Origin: Fidelibacterota bacterium
GTDB lineage: Bacteria; Fidelibacterota; UBA8477; JABMPR01
DNA length: 47,435 nt
Reading direction: 5' to 3'
NCBI GenBank assembly: GCA_013203185.1
Contig: JABMOS010000074.1
Location: 1-47,435 of the forward strand
Below, piece after piece: positions 17,870 through 27,636 of this stretch (positions are counted from its first letter, which is position 1; every line of letters begins with the position of its first letter). Made by a program: the position numbers and the translations under genes. Below the pieces are notes generated by a model. That model saw nothing but the letters and a program-made list of their open reading frames with translations. It did not search any database and was not told where the DNA came from.

Positions 17870-20800
17870 ATGAAACAACTACTAAAGATCTCCTCCACAG
17901 TCTGTTTCATGGCTGTGATTCTACCCTCGCTGCTACTTGGTCAATCCTTAATTCTGAATGAAATTGTGGCTTCCAATCAGTCGAGTTTGAACGATGAGGA
18001 TGGTGACACGCCGGACTGGATAGAAATTTACAATACCTCCCCATCTACTGTTGACCTGCAAGGTTATGGTCTTTCTGATGATATCAGCGATCCTTATAAA
18101 TGGACGTTTGAAACTGGGCAAATTGGCGGTGGTGGTCATACTATCATTTTTGCTTCAGACAAAGATAGACAAAGTTTAAACATCAGTTGGAACCTCCTCT
18201 ATGATGAAGGTGATCTATGGCGTTTTTTCGTGGGAACCTCTAATCCACCTGCTAATTGGAAGGATTTGGATTTTACTGAAAGCCAGTGGGATGAAGGTCC
18301 CAGTGGCTTTGGTTATGGGGATAATGATGACAACACTATCATCCCCACCACCATGTCAGTTTATATGCGCAATACGTTTACAATCGGCGATACATCAGCT
18401 ACACCAGGGATACTGTTTCATATGGATTATGATGACGGATACATCGCCTACATGAATGGAATTGAATTCTCCCGAGAAAATATGGGTGTTCCAGGCGGTA
18501 CCCTAAACAACAATACACCGGCAGCATCCTATACAGAACCTTCGCTACCAGGGGGAATTGATCTCCCCTACACCCTCATACCAAAAGATTTGTTTATGGA
18601 GGGAGACAATGTGATTGCTATTGAAGTACATAATCACAGTACCAGCTCCTCGGATCTAACAGCAATTCCATTTCTGAGTATGGGCCAACTTGGTGGATCA
18701 GGTTCGCCCCTGCCAGACTATCTACTCGCCCCAGAGCAGAGCCAATTCCACACCAGTTTCAAGATTGACAGTGATGGCGAGCTGGTCATGCTAACCAGTC
18801 CTGACGGGGGAACTCTTGACTCAATCAGAACTCCAGAGTTACCAGCGGACATCAGTTGGGGTCGCGAGCCTGATGCCAGTAGCAATTTGTTTTACTTCAA
18901 CCCGCCCACTCCAGGCGAAGCAAATATCGGAGGATTCGCCACCCTGGCCGAACCACCTACCCTATCGCCAGAACCTGGATTTTACAATGGTGGCATTGCT
19001 TTAAGTATGGGCGCGGTGCCCCAGGGCAGGATATATAAGTATACTACGGATGGCAGCACACCAAACCTGGGCTCAGCGACCTATTCAACACCCCTGTCCA
19101 TTACCCAGACCACCGTCATTCGAGTCATGAGCTGCGCTCCAGATGGAACCAATCCCATCCATTCATCCTATAGCTATTTTCTTAACGAAGATCCCTATCT
19201 TCCAGTTGTGTCACTCATTTTTGAGCCAGGTGCATTCTTTGACAATGATTCTGGTATGTATGTCATGGGATCAAGTGCTTCTCAATCTTTTCCTCATTTT
19301 GGTGCAAATTTCTGGGAGGATTGGGAACGACAGGTCCATCTTGAATATTTTGAGGATGGCGATGATCTAAGTTATTCTGCTGCAGCCGGTGCAAAGATAT
19401 TCGGCGGCTGGAGTCGTGGCAATCCGCAGAGATCGATTTCGCTTTTTGCACGGGGACGATATGGGACAAGTAAGTTTGACTTCCCCTTCTTCCCTGAGAT
19501 TGACATCGATAAATTCGAGGCCATCGTACTCAGGAATGCAGGCAATGATTGGAATTCTTCAGGCTATCGGGATGGTATGATGACCGGTCTGGTCTCTGAG
19601 AGGGATATTGACAAACAAGCTTTTCAACCAGTAGAGGTCTACTTTAACGGTGACTACTGGGGTATCTACAATATGCGGGAGAAGGTCAATGAGCATTTTG
19701 TAGCAAGTCATCACGATCTGGATGCAGATGATATCGATTTATTGGCTATTGACGGCAGTGAAGTGGTACATGGTGAAAATGATCAGTATGTGGGTTTGAT
19801 TGATTATGTGAATAGCCATGCTCTCAACACAGACCTGGATTTTGAATACATCGAGGAACGTGTTGACCTCAATAACTTTATTGATTATCAATTGTCTCAG
19901 ATCTATTTCGACAACCAGGACTGGCCAGGCAACAACATTAAATTTTGGCGTTCTCGACTACCAGGCGGAAAATGGCGATGGATCCTATACGATACAGATT
20001 TTGGATTTAGCATTTGGAGTAATAATAACTACATAAGAAACACCCTGGAATTTGCCACTGATCCAAACGGACCTGGTTGGCCAAACCCGCCATGGTCCAC
20101 CCTGCTCTTGAGAAAATTTCTGACCAATCCTGGATTTAAGCAGGATTTTATACTGACGGCTTGCGACTTGTTGAACCAGACATTTGAATATGACAGAGTT
20201 GAAGCAGCGTTGAACTTTCATCAGGAGTGGCTTTTGCTATCGCTTCCAGATCATATCGCCCGCTGGAATCACATCAATATTACCAACTGGTACAACGAAG
20301 GCATCATCATGGATAATTTTGCCTTGAATCGACCCTATTATATGCGCAACCATTTCAGAAATAAATTCAATCTGGGTGCAGATAGTGATCTTCAAGTTAA
20401 TGTGGAACCAGCAGATGCCGGTCTGGTTCGAGTACATTCCATTATTCCGGAAAGCTATCCATGGGTGGGTACATATTTTTCCACCGTCCCCCTTGATGTG
20501 CGCGCCATTGCGCTGCCAGGCTATCAATTCTCACACTGGGAAGGTATACCTGTTGAAGATGTGGATCTGACCATAAGTATGTTTTCAGATGTGAATTTAA
20601 CGGCTGTTTTTGTCCCAGTATCACCTGAGGATGGAGCCCTTGTGATCAATGAGATCAACTATAATTCTGCCAATGATAATGATTCGAAGGACTGGATCGA
20701 GTTATATAATGGAACACTTGCCAGTATCGAACTGGATGGGTGGACTATTAGCGATGCTTCTGACGACAATCAATTTGTACTGCCAAATCTATTGATTCCA

Positions 20801-21421
20801 ACAGGAGGCTACTTAATCGTCAGTAGTGACTCCATGGCTTTTAGATCTGTTCATGGCGATAATGCCCGCATTGTAGGTGACTTGGATTTCAATTTCAGCA
20901 ATGGTGGCGAACTGATTCGGCTGTTTAATTCCGATGCTATCCTCATGGATAGTGTTCGCTATGATGATGAAGATCCGTGGCCAACTGAGCCGGATGGTGA
21001 TGGACCAACATTAGAGCTAACCCATCCCAGCCTGGACAATGGAATGCGCTCTAGCTGGGCCACATCTGATAACCTGGGCACACCTGGAACACAGAATAGC
21101 CGCTTCGCAAATCCTTCTGCCCTGGCTGAACATAACAGACCTGTTGACTTCAGATTGGGCATGGCCTTCCCCAATCCTTTTAATGCCAGAGTAAGCATTC
21201 CTTATGTCCTACCTGAAACAGGATCGTTTCAGATAGAAATATTTGATCTTCGTGGTCGCAACATTCAATCTGAGACCATTGAGTCTACTGGGGGTATTAG
21301 TGGAATATATCATTGGGATGGTACCAATGAATTTGGGAAAGATTGTAGCTCTGGAATGTATGTGGTTCGTTTAAGTCAAAATGAAGTAGCCACATCCCGG
21401 AAAATTGCTCTACTCCGATAG
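17870..21421 (+). CDS. Secreted CotH-kinase-family protein with lamin-tail, chitobiase-like and T9SS sorting domains
   Basis: The 1183-residue protein has these parts in order: a signal peptide (to about 25); a lamin-tail domain (LTD, about 26-120, 'LNEIVASN', 'DWIEIYNTS'); a galactose-binding-like module (about 120-265, 'GYGDNDDNTII', 'DYDDGYIAYMNG'); a CHB_HEX_C-like segment ('YKYTTDGSTP'); a CotH domain (about 445-800, 'VEVYFNGDYWGIYNMREKV', 'RWILYDTDFGFS' near 703); a beta-rich repeat; a second LTD (about 920-1040); and a FlgD-like T9SS tail ('MAFPNPFNARVSIPYVL', ending KIALLR). CotH proteins are atypical protein kinases first known from spore coats and are also found near secreted polysaccharide degradation machinery. 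The substrate here is unknown. It is probably co-transcribed with GH3 and ends 6 bases from the convergent GH5 gene. Confidence 0.85.
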   Translation: MKQLLKISSTVCFMAVILPSLLLGQSLILNEIVASNQSSLNDEDGDTPDWIEIYNTSPSTVDLQGYGLSDDISDPYKWTFETGQIGGGGHTIIFASDKDRQSLNISWNLLYDEGDLWRFFVGTSNPPANWKDLDFTESQWDEGPSGFGYGDNDDNTIIPTTMSVYMRNTFTIGDTSATPGILFHMDYDDGYIAYMNGIEFSRENMGVPGGTLNNNTPAASYTEPSLPGGIDLPYTLIPKDLFMEGDNVIAIEVHNHSTSSSDLTAIPFLSMGQLGGSGSPLPDYLLAPEQSQFHTSFKIDSDGELVMLTSPDGGTLDSIRTPELPADISWGREPDASSNLFYFNPPTPGEANIGGFATLAEPPTLSPEPGFYNGGIALSMGAVPQGRIYKYTTDGSTPNLGSATYSTPLSITQTTVIRVMSCAPDGTNPIHSSYSYFLNEDPYLPVVSLIFEPGAFFDNDSGMYVMGSSASQSFPHFGANFWEDWERQVHLEYFEDGDDLSYSAAAGAKIFGGWSRGNPQRSISLFARGRYGTSKFDFPFFPEIDIDKFEAIVLRNAGNDWNSSGYRDGMMTGLVSERDIDKQAFQPVEVYFNGDYWGIYNMREKVNEHFVASHHDLDADDIDLLAIDGSEVVHGENDQYVGLIDYVNSHALNTDLDFEYIEERVDLNNFIDYQLSQIYFDNQDWPGNNIKFWRSRLPGGKWRWILYDTDFGFSIWSNNNYIRNTLEFATDPNGPGWPNPPWSTLLLRKFLTNPGFKQDFILTACDLLNQTFEYDRVEAALNFHQEWLLLSLPDHIARWNHINITNWYNEGIIMDNFALNRPYYMRNHFRNKFNLGADSDLQVNVEPADAGLVRVHSIIPESYPWVGTYFSTVPLDVRAIALPGYQFSHWEGIPVEDVDLTISMFSDVNLTAVFVPVSPEDGALVINEINYNSANDNDSKDWIELYNGTLASIELDGWTISDASDDNQFVLPNLLIPTGGYLIVSSDSMAFRSVHGDNARIVGDLDFNFSNGGELIRLFNSDAILMDSVRYDDEDPWPTEPDGDGPTLELTHPSLDNGMRSSWATSDNLGTPGTQNSRFANPSALAEHNRPVDFRLGMAFPNPFNARVSIPYVLPETGSFQIEIFDLRGRNIQSETIESTGGISGIYHWDGTNEFGKDCSSGMYVVRLSQNEVATSRKIALLR

Positions 21422-21427
21422 GAATAT

Positions 21428-23518
21428 CTACTCAACCAATTTAGCAGTTCCAAAATTTGATGGGGATTGATAGGCATTGTCCCGCCGAGTAAACCACGAT
21501 ATTTTCCCATTTCTCGTATTACTGTCATTGTCATTTACATGAACATCAAGACCTAAATAATGATTTGCGATGGCTATCCCACCAAGACTATCCCAGGGAA
21601 TTGCAATCTCCACATCATATCCATCTGGGTGCCGCACCTGCTCAACAGTGGCACCTTCAAAGTGAGCCCCGATATCCGCATACACCTCTCCACCATCTAG
21701 AACAAAACGCAGTTGGAATTCATCCTCACCATAGAATTTTGATTTGCTATTATCAGCATCCAGGTAAATCTCGATTCCGTCATTCAAATGGTCCACAGAA
21801 GAGGTAGCACTGAGACTATCATCATGTATCTCAATATAAAAATACAAGTTTTCCCAATCCCATAATGTGCTAAACCATGCTGTGAGATCCACCTCCCCTT
21901 CGACGGATCCAGAAATCCGATGATTCAGAGCTAGTTGGTCTGAAGACTCCCAGACATCGTCATAAGCACCATCAATTTCAGGAGGTTTCGCACTAAATTT
22001 TATTTGATACCCCTCAAAATCCTCCCATTGGATTTGACTTGTTTGAGATTGAGCTCGCCCAACTGTATTCCACACCTTTGCATGGAAGTTCCCGGTCCTT
22101 AGATCAAAAGGCAAATCATGGAGATACAATTCAAAACCCGTAGCATTTGGGAGAATTTTCCCATTTCTATACCATTGATACTGCAAGGGATACCCTGAAG
22201 CTTTCACCCTTATTATACCTGGATACCCAGTCATAAATATTTTATCTGCGGGTGATTGGAGGATGGTTGGTTTTCTCAGCTTAAGTGTCCTGGCATAAGT
22301 CTGGGGATCTAAGGGGTGCAAGGATTCAACCATTCCAGGCAGAAAGTCACACGCCTTCGAATTGGTCATCCTGGCCTGTTTGAATAGCCATCTTTTTGCC
22401 TGCCATTTACGGGGTCTGGGACCTTGACCATTCCAGTAGGCCAGAATCTTTTTAAACCCTTCTGTTTTCCTGATACTCCAGGGTTGCCGGTTCAGCTCAA
22501 ATTTTTTGTGGGTCCACCAATTCCAGCCCACATTGGCTTCTTCAAGAAATTGGGTGGACTTTTTATACAACTCCCAGGGTGGATCCTGCTCTCCGGTCTC
22601 ACCATGCCAGAGGGGGATATCATATTTGATGCGTAACTTATCCCAGCGTTGTAGACCTCGCGCAGAGTTGGTTGGTGGGTAAGAATGGAAGGCCATAACC
22701 AAGTGTGGATCCCAATCCATGGGCTCCAGGGCAGAAAAATCCTGTGCCCAATCATCGCCTTCGATAAAGATGATACCATCACTATCAGTTGCACGAATGA
22801 CTTGTGTGAGGCGAACATATAGTTCCCTGAGCAGGCCAGGATCAACGCCATCATATCTTGCCAGAAGGGGCTCGTTCAGGAGATCATATCCCACGATACA
22901 GGATTTATCTGCATATCGCCTGGTAATAGTGTCCCAAAGATCAATAGTCTGAGGCCAATATGTGGACTTCTCTGTCCATAGGCGAGCTTCACCATCACTA
23001 TCTGAAATATTCTCGGCATTTTGTCCACCAGGAGCTCCATGAAGGTCCCAGATGACACCCATACCTGCATTTTCACACCATTCAACAAAATCATCAAGGT
23101 ATTGAAAGTTTTTTTCATTGTATAGGTATGGAGCCTGAAAGGGTTGGCCGTCACGTGGTTGAATCATTGAAGCCAGCAGAGGAACTCTCAGTGTGTTCAC
23201 CCCAAACGACTTCATTATTTCAACATCTTCCCGGGTAACAAAATTTGAATAGTATAAATCCCAGAATTTCTGGGCATTTTTTGTGCCGAGAAGGTCTTCA
23301 ATGGCTGCTTCAAATTGTCGCGGTCGGTCAAGCTTTCTGATACCCCACATATACCCCTCAGGAAGCAACCAGCCCCCCAGCCCAATGCCACGGAGCTGAA
23401 CGATCTCCCCAGTCTCGATGTCAATAATATTCTGACCATCTGTGGTATAATATGCGTGGAGGCTTGATCCCAATATGAGCAATATGCATATTGTCAGAAA
23501 CCATTTAATCATGTTCAT
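21428..23518 (-). CDS. GH5 glycoside hydrolase with Ig-like and CBM9-like domains
   Basis: The 696-residue protein has a signal peptide (to about 22) and no lipobox. A GH5 TIM barrel spans about 25-390 ('LRGIGLGGWLLPEGYMWG', 'GVNTLRVPLLASM', 'GVIWDLHGAPGGQN'). Predicted acid/base E216 is in 'YDLLNEPLL' and nucleophile E307 in 'LWHGETGEQ'. An Ig-like domain follows at about 420-500 ('YQWYRNGKILPNA'), then a CBM9-like domain at about 505-695 ('PEIDGAYDDVWE', 'NDGIEIYLDADN'). GH5 includes endo- and exo-beta-glucanases. The 'LRGIGLGGWLLPE' start recalls exo-1,3-glucanase-like subfamilies, but the subfamily cannot be fixed by eye. No T9SS tail is present. AGGGG lies 6 bases before the ATG. Confidence 0.87.
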   Translation of the reverse strand: MNMIKWFLTICILLILGSSLHAYYTTDGQNIIDIETGEIVQLRGIGLGGWLLPEGYMWGIRKLDRPRQFEAAIEDLLGTKNAQKFWDLYYSNFVTREDVEIMKSFGVNTLRVPLLASMIQPRDGQPFQAPYLYNEKNFQYLDDFVEWCENAGMGVIWDLHGAPGGQNAENISDSDGEARLWTEKSTYWPQTIDLWDTITRRYADKSCIVGYDLLNEPLLARYDGVDPGLLRELYVRLTQVIRATDSDGIIFIEGDDWAQDFSALEPMDWDPHLVMAFHSYPPTNSARGLQRWDKLRIKYDIPLWHGETGEQDPPWELYKKSTQFLEEANVGWNWWTHKKFELNRQPWSIRKTEGFKKILAYWNGQGPRPRKWQAKRWLFKQARMTNSKACDFLPGMVESLHPLDPQTYARTLKLRKPTILQSPADKIFMTGYPGIIRVKASGYPLQYQWYRNGKILPNATGFELYLHDLPFDLRTGNFHAKVWNTVGRAQSQTSQIQWEDFEGYQIKFSAKPPEIDGAYDDVWESSDQLALNHRISGSVEGEVDLTAWFSTLWDWENLYFYIEIHDDSLSATSSVDHLNDGIEIYLDADNSKSKFYGEDEFQLRFVLDGGEVYADIGAHFEGATVEQVRHPDGYDVEIAIPWDSLGGIAIANHYLGLDVHVNDNDSNTRNGKISWFTRRDNAYQSPSNFGTAKLVE

Positions 23519-23691
23519 TTTTGTCCCCTGGTAATCATCAATTAGAATATCTACACCCTTCAGGCTGGGGAGCCTTGTTGATTGATTAAGCTTCCCATTA
23601 ATTCGGTAAGAAGACTGTAAGCCTTTGTGGCTAACGTTATTATGTAAGATTCAGAACTAGAATTCAAAACCATAGATTCAGAAATTTATTT

Positions 23692-25884
23692 CTATCGCAG
23701 AAGAGTGACTTTATATACACTTGATAAATAGGCGTCCTGATGGACAAGGAAATAGACACCCCCAGGCAACTCTTTAGATGAAGTTGATTTCCCATCCCAC
23801 TGCAGAGTCAAAAGCCCATTTTCATCTGCTACACCTGAGATTACCCGAACCAGCCGTCCCCGTATATCTAATATCCTCATCTGGGCTAAGCCAGGCTGAG
23901 AAATGTACATCTGGATGTTCTGTGAGGGATTAAATGGATTGGGATAGGCTGACAGCACGTGATGATGTTCTGGAGCTTCAATTCCCAGTTCCTGGGTTTG
24001 AGAATCCATCCATATCAAGCGTGACGTAACCCAGTCACGAAGATAATTCAACTCATGAGCATAGGTCTCCCCTATATAGGCATTGGGCCAAACATATTCA
24101 CCAATCACTGGCCAGACCTCAAAATTTCTATCGATGGCTGGACCAAGATTACCTACCAGAGAATCAACCATATCCATCACATGGTCATTTGATAAAACGC
24201 CCCCTCGCAGGTCCTGCCATCTCGCATTAAACGCGAATCTAAAAGTCTCATCACCCCAGATTAGATCCCACCAAAAGGGAATTCTCCATGGATCAGTCCC
24301 AAAATCTGTATCCATATACCAGCCAGCCGTATTGGATCCGTCATAATAATTGGCGTTGCCAAAGGCCAGGTTGAAATCCCAAACTGGTCCAGTATGCAGT
24401 CTCGGATCATTGCTATCTTTATCCTTATAAATAAATGAGCTCAGTCTATAGCCATCAACATTTTTTGCAAACTCCTGCATGATGGCATAATCAATAAACT
24501 GCTGGAAGTCGATTTTGTCAATGTAGCCAGTTTGGGGATTGAGATAAGACCCATCTTCAAACATTTGCTCAAATTCATCGACATAGTTCTGGATGTAACT
24601 CTCTTGTTCTGGAGCAATATCATCAGCTGCGGGATAATGATATTGATAATAGACACCGCCATACTGAGGCAATGAGGGTTCAGAGAACCATCTGTCAGTA
24701 TTTTCTCCTGCCCATTTATCAACTTTAATGATGTAGCCCCCTGTCAAATCATCACCTGCTATTTCATCTGGGTTGAGTTTGGCTACATCGATGCGGTTAT
24801 TATCCCGTTTCACTTTCTCCATAAGGATATAGACGCCTTGATACTCACCGTTGGTGAATAGCTCAAAAGCCTTGGTTCTACTGGCATAATTTCCGGTTTG
24901 TCTCGCCAGGGTATACACGAGATCATTACGAATGAGTGTTTTGTCAGAGTAGGGTGCATGTAGGATCCAGTCATTCTCTGAGGGGAAACCCATGAGCTCT
25001 ACATTGAGGTTTTCACCAGCTTCATCCCTTGTTTCCACGGCAAATTGTTTTTTAGGGAACATCTGCGATGAGGCACCCCGAATTTCTATCCCTATATGAC
25101 CATTGTACCCTGTTGAGGGATCATTGATATTGTTTTCCATTCCAGGTCCATTGTCAATGACTCGCATCATGGAATGAATTTTAGGTTCATCTGGGATGCT
25201 CTGGCCCTCAGTATCTATTAGTATGAGTGGAAGCAGGGATATGAAGGGCTGTGGTGAGAAAAACCATTCTGGAACCTCTCCAAATTGCGTTGATCCATCC
25301 ATAATGCTAAATGACAACCAGAATCGACCCGTAAGATCTGAAGAGGTGGCCGAAATATTTTGGACTTGAACGGCTAAAACATTCTCCCCGCTATGAATCA
25401 AGGATGGGAGTAAATCACCACTGATTTGCTTCATTTCAGGTAGTCCATCACCATACATATTGGCCTCATGACCCGCCGTTACACTGCCATCAAAGGCAAC
25501 AAAGGTTCCTGGAGCTCTCATGTTTGGGCTACGCAAAATTTCCTGCCCGTTCAAATAGGCAATAAACCCATCATCATAATCATAGTGAAGCAAGCTTGTG
25601 GCAATCTCATCTATTGTAGAGATGGTAAAGGTAACACGGATGTAGACGGCTGATACTCCGGCGATGATGGTTCCGTCATCATTATCGCCAAAGCCAATCC
25701 CCCCTACCCCCTGAAGCCAGGCACTATCATCAAAATCGGGGCTCATCCAATCCCCAGGCGGTTCAGCGATAGCAGGATAGTAGCTCCAGATAGAACTATC
25801 ATATACTGCCGTTTCCCAATGTTCCTGTGACCATCCAAGTGTGAGTAGTCCAAGTAGAAGTATGATTTTTTTATTCAATAACAT
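23692..25884 (-). CDS. Secreted CotH-kinase-family protein with T9SS sorting domain
   Basis: The 730-residue protein has a signal peptide (to about 19). A galactose-binding-like module (about 20-200) clearly resembles the one in the CotH protein at 17870-21421 (shared 'GFGDNDDGTII', 'DYDDGFIAYLNG', 'GENVLAVQVQN'). The CotH kinase-like domain (about 215-600) includes 'IEIRGASSQMFPKKQFAVE', 'FELFTNGEYQGVYILMEKV' and the presumed metal-binding 'GPVWDFNLAFGNANY' near residue 500. A T9SS tail follows ('SAYPNPFNPSQNIQMYIS', ending KVTLLR). It lacks the LTD domains of its relative. It lies 173 bases upstream of GH5 on the same strand and could be co-transcribed. The ribosome site before the ATG is weak. 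Confidence 0.85.
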   Translation of the reverse strand: MLLNKKIILLLGLLTLGWSQEHWETAVYDSSIWSYYPAIAEPPGDWMSPDFDDSAWLQGVGGIGFGDNDDGTIIAGVSAVYIRVTFTISTIDEIATSLLHYDYDDGFIAYLNGQEILRSPNMRAPGTFVAFDGSVTAGHEANMYGDGLPEMKQISGDLLPSLIHSGENVLAVQVQNISATSSDLTGRFWLSFSIMDGSTQFGEVPEWFFSPQPFISLLPLILIDTEGQSIPDEPKIHSMMRVIDNGPGMENNINDPSTGYNGHIGIEIRGASSQMFPKKQFAVETRDEAGENLNVELMGFPSENDWILHAPYSDKTLIRNDLVYTLARQTGNYASRTKAFELFTNGEYQGVYILMEKVKRDNNRIDVAKLNPDEIAGDDLTGGYIIKVDKWAGENTDRWFSEPSLPQYGGVYYQYHYPAADDIAPEQESYIQNYVDEFEQMFEDGSYLNPQTGYIDKIDFQQFIDYAIMQEFAKNVDGYRLSSFIYKDKDSNDPRLHTGPVWDFNLAFGNANYYDGSNTAGWYMDTDFGTDPWRIPFWWDLIWGDETFRFAFNARWQDLRGGVLSNDHVMDMVDSLVGNLGPAIDRNFEVWPVIGEYVWPNAYIGETYAHELNYLRDWVTSRLIWMDSQTQELGIEAPEHHHVLSAYPNPFNPSQNIQMYISQPGLAQMRILDIRGRLVRVISGVADENGLLTLQWDGKSTSSKELPGGVYFLVHQDAYLSSVYKVTLLR

Positions 25885-26070
25885 CCCCGGTATTCAATTT
25901 GATGAGCTGTTCCAAGATAACAATCATTTCAAAGTATTGTATCTAAGAATTGGCATCAATTTTACAACCAATTTCATGCTATTTATTGAGCAATGTTTGT
26001 TAGTATGCTGGGAATCAGATTTGAAAGACTGTTTAATTGGATGTGGGGCTAACTAAGGGAGTTAAGGCCA

Positions 26071-27486
26071 TTGCTTGAGAATATAAAGACCAGGTGGTTA
26101 TCAGAATTTGGCTATCGCCACATCCTGGTGGTGGCCTTCCCGCTCATACTGAGTACTGGATCCTGGTCCATACAGCAATTCGTTGATCGCATGTTTCTTA
26201 GCTGGCACTCCGAGGAAGCCCTGGCCGCAGCCATGCCGGCAGGGATTCTCAATTTCACCTTTATCTGCCTTTTCATTGGTACTGTGAGCTACGCAGGAAC
26301 TTTTGTATCCCAATATGTGGGCGCCAAAGAGGACCACAAAGTTGGTAAAGTCCTGTGGCATAGCTTTTACCTATCTCTTTTGGGAGCAATCGTTCTCATT
26401 CTCATTTCACCATTTTCTGGATCACTGTTCAGTTTCATCGGGCATAGCGAAAAATTGCAGATCATGGAAAGCACCTATTTCAGAATTCTCTGTTTTGGGG
26501 GTCTTGGTCCGATTCTCTCATCTGCTTTTGCAGGCTTCTTTACGGGGCAGGGTCGTAACTGGCCGGTCATGTGGATCAACATCATAACCACAGCCATAAA
26601 TTTGATTCTTGACTATTTCTTAATTTTCGGTGTTTGGATTTTTCCTGAAATGGGCATAGCTGGTGCTGCAATAGCCACCATAATTGCAGGATTTTTCTCA
26701 ATAGTAATGTACCTCGTGTTAATCTTCAGGCCTCAGAACGAGCTCAGATTCAAGATATGGTCATCGCGATCATGGGATATTTCATTTATGAAACGATTCC
26801 TCAAGTATGGATTGCCCAGTGGCGGACATTTCTTTCTGGAGATAATGGGTTTTACAGCTTTCATTCTCATTTTAGGTCGCATTGGCCAGATAGAGCTGGC
26901 TGCCACAAATATCGCCATCAATATCAATAGTTTGAACTTTATGCCCATGTTTGGGCTGGGAATCGCTTTATCAATGATGGTTGGTCAAAATATTGGAGCC
27001 GGCGATCCAGAAAAGGCCAAATATGCCGCTGACTCAGCAGTACAATTAGGGATGGTATATATGATTATCTTTGCCTGCTTATATGTGGTCATTCCCCATG
27101 TTTTTATTGCTCCCTTTCATGCATCTCCAGAGACATTTAATATTGCAGTTATCTTGCTGCGTTTTGTAGCGGTTTATGCAGTATTTGATGCCCTGAGTAT
27201 ATTGTATTCCTCCGCTATTAAAGGTGCAGGTGATACCAGCTTTGTCATGCGTGTGACCACAGTCCTTTCCATATTTGTTCTCATTATCCCCACATTTATC
27301 GCTGTTGAATATTTTGACTCCGACCTCTATCTGCCCTGGACCTTCTGTGCCCTTTTTATTGTTGCCATGGGACTCACATTTCTTGGTAGATTTTTTGGTG
27401 GGAAATGGAAGAAGATGAGTGTCATAGAGACACCGGGCTTTCTCCCCTCCCAGCATCCTGCAAACCCCATTGCTCCAGAAGTATAA
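26071..27486 (+). CDS. MATE-family efflux transporter
   Basis: The 471-residue membrane protein has about 12 helices. MATE features include 'ILVVAFPLILSTGSWSIQQFVDRMF' at the start of each half-like repeat, 'YVGAKEDHKVGKV', and 'MPMFGLGIALSMMVGQNIGAGDPEKA' in the second half. The family exports cationic drugs, dyes or metabolites using sodium or proton gradients. The start is TTG at 26071, because the upstream ATG at 26041 runs into a stop after three codons; GGGAG and AAGG lie just upstream. It is divergent from the CotH gene at 23692-25884 and separated by 150 bases from the glucanase operon, so a role in glucan use is not evident. Confidence 0.9.
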   Translation: MLENIKTRWLSEFGYRHILVVAFPLILSTGSWSIQQFVDRMFLSWHSEEALAAAMPAGILNFTFICLFIGTVSYAGTFVSQYVGAKEDHKVGKVLWHSFYLSLLGAIVLILISPFSGSLFSFIGHSEKLQIMESTYFRILCFGGLGPILSSAFAGFFTGQGRNWPVMWINIITTAINLILDYFLIFGVWIFPEMGIAGAAIATIIAGFFSIVMYLVLIFRPQNELRFKIWSSRSWDISFMKRFLKYGLPSGGHFFLEIMGFTAFILILGRIGQIELAATNIAININSLNFMPMFGLGIALSMMVGQNIGAGDPEKAKYAADSAVQLGMVYMIIFACLYVVIPHVFIAPFHASPETFNIAVILLRFVAVYAVFDALSILYSSAIKGAGDTSFVMRVTTVLSIFVLIIPTFIAVEYFDSDLYLPWTFCALFIVAMGLTFLGRFFGGKWKKMSVIETPGFLPSQHPANPIAPEV

Positions 27487-27569
27487 ATTCCTCATCAATT
27501 TGTTCTTCAATAAATAGAGATTTTTAGGAAAACCACACCTTTTCTCTTGACTTGACTCCTCTGTCGCAA

Positions 27570-27598
27570 ATACTTTGTACGGCAATCGAACAAAGTAT
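27570..27598. promoter_or_regulatory. Palindromic operator candidate upstream of the GH/ROK/GPH operon
   Basis: ATACTTTGT (27570-27578) and ACAAAGTAT (27590-27598) are exact inverted repeats with an 11-base spacer. The arm centres are 20 bases (two helical turns) apart. TATATT at 27596-27601 could be a -10 element overlapped by the right arm. The TTTGT/ACAAA core resembles operators of ROK repressors such as XylR, and a ROK regulator is encoded as the second gene of the operon. The regulator-site pairing is inferred. Confidence 0.5.
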
Positions 27599-27636
27599 AT
27601 TTTACGTTGAAATGTTTGTCGAATTGAGGAGTTCCC

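Noticed and set aside
23562-23575. AGGCT-GGGG-AGCCT hairpin between the CotH and GH5 genes
   Set aside because: The stem has only five pairs and no T-tract follows, so it is too weak to call a terminator.
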